From contig CAVPXF010000025.1 of NCBI GenBank assembly GCA_963709655.1, forward strand, positions 124,001 through 188,000: a stretch of 64,000 nucleotides of DNA, given 5' to 3'. Below the pieces are notes generated by a model. The model was not told where the DNA came from, did not search any database, and was given only the letters and a program-made list of their open reading frames with translations. A program made the translations under genes and the position numbers. This document shows, piece after piece, positions 1 to 8,480 of this stretch. Source of the DNA: Roseiarcus sp963709655. GTDB lineage: Bacteria; Pseudomonadota; Alphaproteobacteria; Rhizobiales; Beijerinckiaceae. Numbering within the stretch: position 1 is the first letter of the stretch; each line of letters begins with the position of its first letter.

Positions 1-3000
1 GCGACGCCTTTTTACTGAGACTGCGTATCCGCTGGACGACGGCGCCCGCCCGGGCGCCGTCCCTGACGATTCGGTCGAGCGCTTGCCGGACTTCGTCCAG
101 ATCGGGTGGGTCGAGGCGGAGCCAGCGCAGGGCCGCCTGGGCGTTGGTTACGGTGGCGGCGATCGGTTGATTCACTTCGTGAGCGATCGACGCTGTCAGC
201 TGTCCCATTGTTTCGAGGCGGTTCGCGTGGGCCAACGCGAGCTCCATCTCGCGCAAGGCGTCCGCAGAGCGGTTTTTCTCGAGCGCGATCGCCGCCTGCG
301 AGGCGAGCAGCTTCAAGACCGCGATGCGGGCGGGCGCGAAAACCCGGGGAGCCAGGTTATTCTCCAGGTACAGAACGCCGGTGAGCTTGGCCTGGTTGAG
401 CAGCGGCATGCAGAGAATGGAGCGAGTCCGGCGTTGGCGGATGTAGGGGTCCTCGGCAAAAGTCGTCTGGGCAGCGGCGTCATCGAGAATCACGCTCTCT
501 CGGGTGTGCAGCACATAGTGCAGCACCGAAACAGGCAACATGCCTTCGGCCACCGGCTCGTCGCGCAATAGCACGGTCACCGTTTCGCAGGTCGTCGTGG
601 CCTCCGCTTCTATCCGCTGCTCGGCGCCTCGCCGAAGAAGCAAAAGACCTCGCTCCGCGCCAGCCTGCTCAATCGCTGTGCGCATCAGGGTGTCGATCAG
701 TCTTTCGACCAGGACTTCGCTGGAGATGGCTTGCGACACCTTGATCACGGTGGCGAGATCGAGTTGTTCGACGGCCGTCCCAATCGTGCCGGCCGAATCG
801 CCGAGCGGCTTCCGGTCTCTCAGGTACGGATACGTTTCGTCGAGCTGCCGAACCTTGGCGTCGGCGCCCCAGCGCAGATAGCCGTCGCGGGCGTTTCCCA
901 GATACAGGCGGGCGATCTCGTCGTAGCCGCGCGCCGCGTAGAAGCGGGCGGCGAGCTCATAGGCTAGCGCCACATGGTGAATGAAGCCGTTGGCGCGCGC
1001 CGAGCGTATGGCCTGTTCATAAAGACGCTCGGCGTCGATCTCGCGACCCTCCAGGCGGGCGATCTCGGCGCCGACCAGCGCGGCTCGGTTCTCGAAGTTC
1101 TCCGGGCAATTGTCCGCGTAGATCTGAAGCTGTCGGTGGTGGGCCGTCAAAGCCTCCAGATGCCGCATGCGCTGGTCAGCGGCGCCTGTCCCGCAGCAGG
1201 CGGCCCGGGCCAAGGCGCCATAGAAATGATGTTCCGGCGTCTCCTCGAAGTGCGCCACCGACGCCCACGGCAGCCGCCGCGCCCTCGATGACGCATCGAC
1301 CGCCGCGGCGTAGTCGCCCGCAAAGACGTGGGCCTGGAGCTTTCGGACCCAGTAGCAGGTCTCCGCAAGAACCAAATTTGGAGTGTCCGAGAAGCGCCGC
1401 TCGACCTCAAGCTCGTCAAAGTCGCAGCTGTCGAAAGAGCCTAATTTCCGCGTCTGTCCGCGCAGCGTGCGGACGAGGCCGAGTTGCGCGCTGGCGAGGT
1501 CTATGACGAACTGGAACCGGACCTTCCGCGCAAACGCGAGGCCAACTTCCACTTGACGTTGCACGTCAACGAGCGGATCTCCAGCTGCGAGGAAGTTCGA
1601 GTTCAAACTGACATAGCTGTATCCGGCGAATGTGAGATCGCCGCTCTGGTTGGCGATTTCGAGCGCGCTCCGCAAGATATCGCGGCCGGTGCGGACATGT
1701 TTCGTCCATGGAATGACGTGAGCCCCGAAGTCTTTATAGGTCCTGGCCTGGAAGCGCTTCAGCTTGCGCTTTTCGACCAGTTCGCAGCCGAGTTCGACCG
1801 AATCGATATCCGGCCGCATAGTCGCCGAAGCGCGGCCCGGCAATATAGCCAAGCGATACATAGTGATAGCAGGAACTGTCGCAATTGCCGCCCTCGAGGC
1901 TGAGATTGACCGCTCGGCAGATCGCCATGCACGCCAGGTTCGCGTTGGTGTGCCACACCGCTCCCACGAGCCTCGTCAGAATATCCAGCGTCGCGGGGGA
2001 AGCCGGGTCCGCCATCAACGGCAAATCTATGAGCTCCTCGATCGAGCGGCTGCCAAGCTGCGACCAGATCAGCCCGTACTCGCGTTGCACCTCCTCATCT
2101 GTCGGACTTGGCGACCAGTCGATGCCGAGATGGCGCCTTAGATAGTCGAGACCGACGGCGATGGCGCTGTCGGTCCGATTGAGAGTTGTGTAAACATCAA
2201 TGCGCAGGCCCGCGACGGCCGCGCGTTCGACGGTGTCAGCGCCACGGCGCGAAAGCTCCGTCAAGCGGGTTTCCGCTTTCGCCAGCTCGCCCGTGAGGAA
2301 CTCGCATTCGGCCAAGTGTAGCTTCAACCCGAAGGTCAGCGCGCGTCGGCGCGTCCAACAGTCGTCCGCCAACAGCGCCGCGCCACGGGCCAGATACGTC
2401 AGCGCCGAGGCGTATGCAGTCGCCGCCTGCGCCCGCCGTCCTGCAATGAGGTTCAATTCCGCAAGAAGTTCCCGCTCCTCCTGCGAGGCGATCAACTCGG
2501 CGCCGCGATTGAGCTGATTGACGATCTCGAAAATCACCTCTTTGCGGCTCTCGGGCGGCGTCTGCGCGACCAAAAGCCTCCCTATCCTGAGGTGGGCCGC
2601 AGCGCGCTGCTCCTCCGGGATCAGCGAATAAGCGGCCTCTTGCACCCGGTCGTGGACAAATTTGTAGGCCTGTTGATGGCGCTCGATCAATTCGATTCGG
2701 ACCGCCTCCCAGAGAGCCGCGTGGACCTCATTCTCCGAGGTCCCGAGCACGGTGGCGAGCGTCCTGACGTCGGCAAGATTGCCGAGACAAGCTAGCTGCT
2801 GCAGCGCTTTTTGGGCTTCATCAGGAAGACGGTCGAGCTTCCCGACCATGAGGTCGACGACATTGCCAGCGTGACCCTTGGCCCAAATGCAATCAAGATT
2901 CCAGGACCAATGCCGGACCTCGTGATCGAAGGTCAGCAATCTCTCGTCGGCGAGTGAAGAGAGGAACTGAAGCACAAAGAAAGGGTTGCCGGCGGTCTTT

Positions 3001-4754
3001 GCGTGCACCAGTTGCGCCAGCGCCGCCGCGCTCGTCGTTTCGCAGCCAAGCCCGTCGGCAATCATCCGGTTGACGTGTTCTTGGTCGAGGGGTCCGAGCA
3101 CGATCTTGCTGACCTTCGCCGCGGAACTTTGAAGGGCTGAAAGCCTCAGCGCCAGTGGATGGTGAGCGTCGACCTCGTTGTCCCGATAGGCCCCGACCAG
3201 CAGCAGGTGTCGAACGTCCGCTTGCGTCAAGAGATCCTCGAGCAGGTCGAGCGTCGCGGCGTCCAGCCATTGAAGATCATCGAGAAAGAGCGCCAGAGGA
3301 TGTTCCTGCCGGGCGAAGACGCCGATGAAGCGGCGGAACATGAACTGGAAGCGACGCTGCGCCTGCTGCGGCTCAAGCTCCGGGACCCGCAGCTGCTCGC
3401 CGATGATGAGGTTCAGTTCGGGGATGAGGTCGGTCAAGAGCCGGCCGTCCGGCCCAAGCGCCTCCCTAATTGCCTCACGCCAGCCCGCCAACTCGGCATC
3501 GCTCTTGCTCAGAAGCGGCCGCACCAGGCTTTGAAAAGCCTGGACCAGAGTCGAATAGGGGATGTCGCGCTTCAGCTGGTCGAACTTGCCCGACGCGAAG
3601 AGGCCGCGCGGCGGGACGAGCGCCTTGTGCAACTCGTTGACGACCGAGGATTTGCCGATGCCGGAATAGCCCGAGACCAGAACCAGCTCTGGCGCGCAGC
3701 CCCCGACAATGCGGTCGAAGGCGGCGAGCAAGGTCTCGACCTCGCGCTCCCTGCCGTAAAGCTTCTCAGGGATCAACAGCCGATCGGGCCTGTCGCCCTC
3801 GCCAAGCGCGAAGGGCTCGATGAGCCCCTTGAGTTCCCATTCGGCGAGAGAGCGCCGGAGATCGTGCTCGAGGCCGGCGGCGATCTGGTAGCGATCCTCG
3901 GCCGTCTTGGCGAGGAGCTTCATGACGATTTCGGAGAGGACGGGCGGGACGCTCGGCAACCGCTCCGCCGGGGAAACCGGATTTCGTGCGATGTGGCAGT
4001 GGACCCACTCTATGGGTTCGGCGGCGCTGAACGGCAGGCGGCCGGTCAGCATCTGGTAGAACGTGACGCCGAGCGCATAGAGGTCGCTGCGGTAATCGAT
4101 TGAGCGGTTCATTCGCCCGGTCTGTTCAGGCGCCATATAGGCGAGGGTGCCGGCGATGACTTCGGGCGGCTCGGGCGCCTGACGCTCGCGCGGCAGGCGC
4201 GAGGCGAAGCCGAATCCGGTGAGCCGCGTTCGCCCGTCGGCGCAGTTCACCAGGATGTTGGCCGGCTTGATGTCCTTATGGACCAGGCCGCGCTGGTGCG
4301 TCTTGCTGAGCGCCGAGGCGATGCCGATAGCGAGGCGCAGGAAGCGCCCGGTCTCCATCGGCGCGCCGAGACTGCGCTCGAGCGGCTCGCCGCCCGGGTC
4401 CTCGATCAAGAGCTGAGTCCGGCCGCGCTCTTGCCGAAGCTCCAACGGCCGCGCGGCCCAAGCGCCGTCAAGCTCGTCTCTCAATGCATATTCGTGGGCG
4501 AGGCGATGAAGCGCCGCCAGCGGCTGACGACCCGAGGCCGGAAACGCGATCAGAACGAGCGGATTGCCGTCGTCGCCAGCAACCCGCCGTCCGCGGCAGA
4601 GGATACGCTCGCCGTCGTCCGACAGGAGTTCGAGATCGCGGTATGCCTCGACGTCGAGTTGAAGGCCCGAATGCAATTCCTGGATCCCGCCGCAATCGGC
4701 AAGCGCCGCAAGGGATAGTGCCGTTGTACGAGGCCGAGCGCAACCTCTCGACAA
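1..4754 (-). CDS. Hybrid Ser/Thr kinase - ATPase - GAF - histidine kinase (frameshifted, runs off left edge)
   Basis: Giant signalling protein. In order it has a protein-kinase domain (HKDIKPAN near 4275), a large AAA/STAND-type ATPase domain with Walker A GYSGIGKSS near 3660, a helical tetratricopeptide-like region, a GAF domain (about 350-560) and a HisKA dimerisation region with H-box HEVNQP near 160. The catalytic HATPase domain lies beyond the window. One extra base near 1801 breaks the frame: the first frame stops at 1734, while the homologous continuation (LGCELVEKRKLKRFQ) is read one base off and stays open to position 1. I prefer the TTG at 4754, 5 nt after AGGGAG and 12 bases beyond the upstream regulator's stop; an in-frame ATG exists at 4874 but overlaps that gene. 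It probably autophosphorylates and signals to the adjacent single-domain regulator. The indel may be a sequencing error. Confidence 0.8.
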
Positions 4755-4765
4755 GCCCACTCCCT

Positions 4766-5173
4766 TCAGGGGGCCTCGCGAGATGGCCGCCGGTCGAAGG
4801 CCGCGTCCGAATCGAGCGCGGATCGGATGCAAGCCTGCAGGTCCTCGTCGCGGAAAGGCTTCGTCAGGTAGCACTTGACGCCGGCTCGAAGGGCCCGTTT
4901 CCGCGCGACTGGATCCGGATAAGCCGTAATCAAGATGGTCCGTACGGATTCACCGGACGCGACCAGCCGGGCATGAAGGTCCGGTCCCGTCAGCCCAGGC
5001 ATTTGCACGTCGGCGATCAGGCAGTCGACGCGGCCTCGTCGATCGAAATTCAGGAAATCCTCGGCGCGGCCGAAGGTGACGGCGTCATAACCAAGCGATC
5101 TGAGGAGACCTTTTACGGCCTCGCGCATCGACACGTCGTCGTCGACGACCGCGATAAGAAATTTGTCTTGCAA
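4766..5173 (-). CDS. Single-domain response regulator (FixJ-like receiver)
   Basis: A stand-alone receiver domain of 135 residues. It carries the acidic pocket (VVDDD), the phosphoacceptor region LIADVQMPG, the conserved Thr/Ser region (ILITAY) and the switch lysine in LTKPF. There is no output domain. The reading frame is open to 5638, but homology starts at LQDKFLIAVVDDD, so I chose the TTG at 5173, preceded by AGGA at suitable spacing. It sits immediately upstream of the giant hybrid kinase in the same direction and is its likely phosphorelay partner (inference from position). Confidence 0.8.
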   Translation of the reverse strand: MQDKFLIAVVDDDVSMREAVKGLLRSLGYDAVTFGRAEDFLNFDRRGRVDCLIADVQMPGLTGPDLHARLVASGESVRTILITAYPDPVARKRALRAGVKCYLTKPFRDEDLQACIRSALDSDAAFDRRPSREAP

Positions 5174-5580
5174 CGTCGTTTCCTGACGGCCGTGCGGACA
5201 ACCGCAAGCCTCGCCCCTTCGCCTGGAGTCATATAGCCTCTCGAAGGTCAATCCGGCGCCGATGCAAACAGGCATTGCGATTATACCCTGGTATAGCTCC
5301 ACCAAGGCCTTGTCGCGGGCAGCCGGTTGGTCAACGCGGCGGTCATGGGTTTGCTCCGCTTCGATCGGCAGCCTGTATAGAAGGCTCCTCGCGCAATGCT
5401 CGGCGCCGCCGATACGCGGGGCGGGGATGCGTTCGGCGGCCGGCTGCCGGCGCGAGGCGATTTCAACGTTCGGCGGCCAGGCTATGAAGGTATAGATCAG
5501 GCAAACGATCTGGCGCCCCTGCCTTCCCTTTGTGCAATATTCTTCGTTCGCCAAGTCCCGTAAGTTCTGTCCGCGCCCAG

Positions 5581-5670
5581 CTAATCCTCCCCGCTGCGGC
5601 GCATCCTCCCGGGGCCAAGTGTCACGCGCTTGGCCCATTGAGCCCCTTCCGACGGAAGGGGCTCTTTTTT
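5581..5670 (+). ncRNA. Candidate small RNA with tandem anti-Shine-Dalgarno motifs
   Basis: Two hairpins lie in tandem on the plus strand. The first pairs GGGCCAAG (5612-5619) with CTTGGCCC (5629-5636). The second pairs AGCCCCTTCC (5641-5650) with GGAAGGGGCT (5654-5663) and is followed by a T run. Two pyrimidine motifs, TCCTCCCC and TCCTCCC, precede them and are complementary to Shine-Dalgarno sequences. No plus-strand coding sequence ends here, so a terminator in this direction implies a non-coding transcript. The 5' end is not resolved; the start given is the first motif. Hfq-type sRNA is an inference. Confidence 0.4.
5641..5670 (+). terminator. Intrinsic terminator
   Basis: Perfect 10-bp stem (5641-5650 with 5654-5663), 3-nt GAC loop, then C and six T. 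On the minus strand there is no T run, so it works only for rightward transcription. Confidence 0.75.
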
Positions 5671-5706
5671 CCGGGACTTGCCGCCAGGGCGCAGGGGCAG
5701 CGGTCG

Positions 5707-6351
5707 CTACAGGTCGACCCCCACAAGTTTCAACTTGTCCGCCATACGCGCCAGATCGGGAACGGAGGAGGCTTTCATCTTTCGCATCACCTGGCCCCGG
5801 TGGACCTTTACCGTGATTTCGCTGATGCTCAGATCTCCCGCAATCTGCTTGTTGAGCCGACCGGCGACGACCCCAGCCATCACCTCCCGCTCGCGGACGG
5901 TCAGCGTGTCGAAGCGCTTTCGCATCTCAGCCATTGAGCTCTCTGCATCCAGGCGAGCCCGGTCTCGAGTGAGGCCGAGTTGAATCGCATCGAGGAGATC
6001 CTGATCCCGGAAGGGCTTGGTCAGGAACTCGATCGCGCCTCCTTTCATCGCCTGCACCGACATCGGGATGTCGCCATGTCCCGTGATGAAAACGATCGGG
6101 AGTAGGACGCGTCTGTCAGCGAGCTCTCGCTGAAGATCAAGACCGCTGCGGCCGGGCAGCCGGACGTCGAGCACAAGGCAGGAAGGACCCTCCGGGCTGC
6201 CGGACTGGAGGAATTCATCGACCGAAGCCATGAGCTTCGGCTGAAATCCGACCGATCGGACGAGGCTGGAAATCGACTCTCGAATTCCTGGATCATCATC
6301 GACGATGAATACAGTCGGCTTGGTTATCGGCGCTGTCCGCATCGTTGGCAT
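5707..6351 (-). CDS. FixJ-family two-component response regulator
   Basis: Receiver domain (VFIVDDD; phosphoacceptor in LVLDVRLPG; switch lysine in LTKPF) followed by a LuxR/FixJ helix-turn-helix (LTVREREVMAGVVAG and ITVKVHRGQVMRKM). The length of about 214 residues fits FixJ-type regulators. The open frame extends to 6669, but the upstream part is GC-skewed shadow sequence. I chose ATG 6351, with ATG 6342 as an alternative. It is a DNA-binding transcription regulator activated by phosphorylation; its kinase is probably the adjacent hybrid kinase, but this is inferred from position only. Confidence 0.88.
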   Translation of the reverse strand: MPTMRTAPITKPTVFIVDDDPGIRESISSLVRSVGFQPKLMASVDEFLQSGSPEGPSCLVLDVRLPGRSGLDLQRELADRRVLLPIVFITGHGDIPMSVQAMKGGAIEFLTKPFRDQDLLDAIQLGLTRDRARLDAESSMAEMRKRFDTLTVREREVMAGVVAGRLNKQIAGDLSISEITVKVHRGQVMRKMKASSVPDLARMADKLKLVGVDL

Positions 6352-6553
6352 GCGTTCGAGGAAACTTTGTGGATTATAGCATGGCGTTGCGCTTGATGAA
6401 CGCGGTGAAGCGAGCGCACCGGTCTTCGCTGCTTCAGGACGCGAAATCCTCCGACCGTCTATCCGCCGCGACGACACGGTCGCTGAGGCGACCGCCGACG
6501 CGCCAGACAAAATCTGGAGCCTGCGGCTGCCCGCTGGGACGCGTGCGGCGATG

Positions 6554-7817
6554 TCATGCGGGGACACGCCGCGGCTCCTTGACCAGCGAGCCGAGGTCAA
6601 AGCCGACGTCGGCGGCGTGTTCGGGGGTGAGATCCACGCCGCGGTCGAGCGCCTTCCTGGCGACGACATGGTCTTTCACCCGATTGACGCTGTCGGCGGC
6701 GATGAACTTGCCGTGCTTGAAGTAGAAAGCGGAGAACCTATAGTTCTCGACGTCGCCGCGCAGCACGACATGATCGAAACCCGCGACCCGCCCGACGACC
6801 CGCAGGTTGACGTCGTACTGATCCGACCAGAACCACGGCGCTTCCAGGAACGGCTTCTCGACCCCCATCAACGCCGCCGCGCCGGAGCGCGCCTGTTCGA
6901 TGGCGTTCTGCACAGACTCCAGGCGGTGGAGCGGCATGCCCGGTTCGTGCGCCGTGGCGGTGCAATCGCCGGCGGCGACGATGTCGGGATCCACGGTGCG
7001 CGAGCACCGGTCGACCACGATGCCGTGTTCGCAGCGCAGGCCCGCCTCGCGCGCGATCTTGTCGTTCGGAACCAGGCCGATGCCGGCGACGATCAGATCG
7101 GCTTCGAACACGCGCCCATCGGCGAGCCGCACGCCCGTCGCCGCACCGTCTTTGGCCAGAACCTCGGCGACGTCCGCCCCGAGTTCGAGTTGCACCCCGC
7201 GCTCGCGGTGCAGCCGCGCATAGACGTCCGACAACACCGGCGCGACGGCGCGGGCGAGCACCCGCGGCTCGCGTTCGATGACCGTGACCTCACGGTCGCT
7301 CAGCCGGCAGCAGGCGGCGATTTCGAGGCCGACGAATCCGGCGCCGACCACCAGCACGGTCTGCGATCGGGCGAGCGCCTCGGCGAACTTGTAGGCGTCG
7401 TCGACGCTGCGCAGCGAAGAAATGCCAGGGAGGTCGCCGCCCGGTATCGGCAACCGGCGATTGAACCCGCCGGTGGCGATCACGAGGCCTTCGTAAGCTT
7501 GCCGGCCCCCTGAATTCGAGCGAGACCTCGCGGGCGGCGCGGTCGATCGAGAGCACGTGGACGCCGGGCCGGAAGTCGATGCCCTTGGCGGCGATCTCCG
7601 CGGGCCCGCGCAACATGATCGAGTTGAAGTCCAGGGTCTCGAGCAGCATATCCTTGGAAAGCGGCGGCCGATGGTAGGGCGGATGCGGTTCGTCGCCGAA
7701 CAGGATGATCTCGCCGTCCCAGCCTTCCTCGCGCAACGATTCGGCGGCCTGGATGCCGCCCTGCCCGGCGCCGACGACAACCATCGGTCGGCCTGTTGTC
7801 TTGGCTCGTTGGACCAT
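6554..7817 (-). CDS. FAD-dependent NAD(P)H:ferredoxin/rubredoxin reductase (one frameshift)
   Basis: Class of flavoprotein reductases that move electrons from NAD(P)H to ferredoxin (putidaredoxin- or rhodocoxin-reductase-like). It has the N-terminal FAD motif VVVGAGQGGIQAAE, the second nucleotide motif VLVVGAGFVGLEIA, a second FAD signature (VAAGDC) and a C-terminal reductase domain (PWFWSDQYDVNLRVVG). About 420 residues, normal for the family. The frame breaks in a run of five C at 7506-7510: removing one joins SLEFRG to RQAYEGLVIATGG, so a homopolymer error is likely. The start ATG 7817 has GGGAG 7 nt upstream. A CooA-type palindrome lies about 100 bp upstream, which suggests co-regulation with the hydrogenase island; a link to its ferredoxin is inference. 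Confidence 0.85.
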
Positions 7818-7912
7818 CTCAATTCTCCCATCGCCTCCCATCGCGGCGTTCGCGGCGGTCCACCGGCGCGCCGCGTCGGAGCTGGCTGTTAAGGCGCCGC
7901 TCGACGGAGCGC

Positions 7913-7928
7913 TGTCGGCTGGCCGACA
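7913..7928. promoter_or_regulatory. CooA-type palindromic operator, copy 1
   Basis: TGTCG-GCTGGC-CGACA, with outer bases GC/GC extending the symmetry. It matches the TGTCR-N6-YGACA architecture I recall for CooA (CRP family). It lies between the hypA stop and the flavoprotein start, upstream of the flavoprotein on the minus strand. Confidence 0.6.
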
Positions 7929-7955
7929 GCAGAAGGCCGTCGTTGGAAGGACTCC

Positions 7956-8306
7956 CTACTCGCCGCGCTCGCCGTCGAAAGACTCGATGTGGAGTTCGCG
8001 CCCCTCCAGGATCTCGGCGTCCGTCGCGTCGCAGGCCGGGCATTCGAACCGGTAGTCGGGCAGGCGCCATTCAGTCCCGCAAGCGTTGCAGCGGGCGCGC
8101 GCGGCGACCTCGTCGATGTCGAGCGGCGCGCCCTGCGCGATCGAGCCCTCGGCCAGAACCTCGAAGGCTGCGCGCAATTGCCGCGTCTCGAGGCCGCGAA
8201 GGCGGCCGATCTTGAGCCGGACCCGGGTGACTCGGGCAATTGCGTGCGTCTTGGCCTGGTCCTCGAGGATCGTCAGGAGCCCATGCGCCACCGTCATCTC
8301 ATGCAT
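7956..8306 (-). CDS. hypA: Hydrogenase nickel-insertion protein HypA
   Basis: HypA delivers nickel, together with HypB, to the large subunit of [NiFe]-hydrogenases. The 116-residue product has the N-terminal Ni-binding M-H-E and a zinc-ribbon made of CNACG and CPAC, the standard HypA layout. ATG 8306 is chosen because the nickel ligand must be His2; the frame is open further upstream (to 8390) but lacks homology. It is divergent from the cooMKLXUH operon and shares a 174-bp intergenic region with it containing a CooA-type palindrome, consistent with co-induction with the hydrogenase it serves. hypB lies at the far end of the island. Confidence 0.93.
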   Translation of the reverse strand: MHEMTVAHGLLTILEDQAKTHAIARVTRVRLKIGRLRGLETRQLRAAFEVLAEGSIAQGAPLDIDEVAARARCNACGTEWRLPDYRFECPACDATDAEILEGRELHIESFDGERGE

Positions 8307-8392
8307 GGGCCCCTCCGAGCCGCGCCGCCTCCGCGTCGGGCTCGCGTCCCGACCCGCCGACCGCCGTTCTGCGACACTTTGTCCGCTCAAGC

Positions 8393-8408
8393 TGTCGGCC
8401 GGCCGACA
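8393..8408. promoter_or_regulatory. CooA-type palindromic operator, copy 2
   Basis: TGTCG-GCCGGC-CGACA, a perfect palindrome that extends to CTGTCGGCCGGCCGACAG. It lies in the divergent region between hypA and cooM, centred about 80 bp before the cooM ATG. That leaves room for an activator site near -41 of a start around 8440; TACTCC near 8431 could be a poor -10 element (tentative). Confidence 0.65.
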
Positions 8409-8480
8409 GAGACCCGCCCGTCAAAGCGCTACTCCCCCGACCAAGGGTCGAAAGGCAAGCTCAAGGAAAGGACCCCCCGG

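Larger units (their letters stand above)
5174..5706. other. Intergenic region between two regulator genes
   Basis: No protein gene is convincing here on either strand. The right half holds two hairpins and a plus-strand intrinsic terminator, described as a candidate small RNA. The left half should contain the promoter of the minus-strand receiver/kinase pair; I could not assign its elements confidently. Confidence 0.5.
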
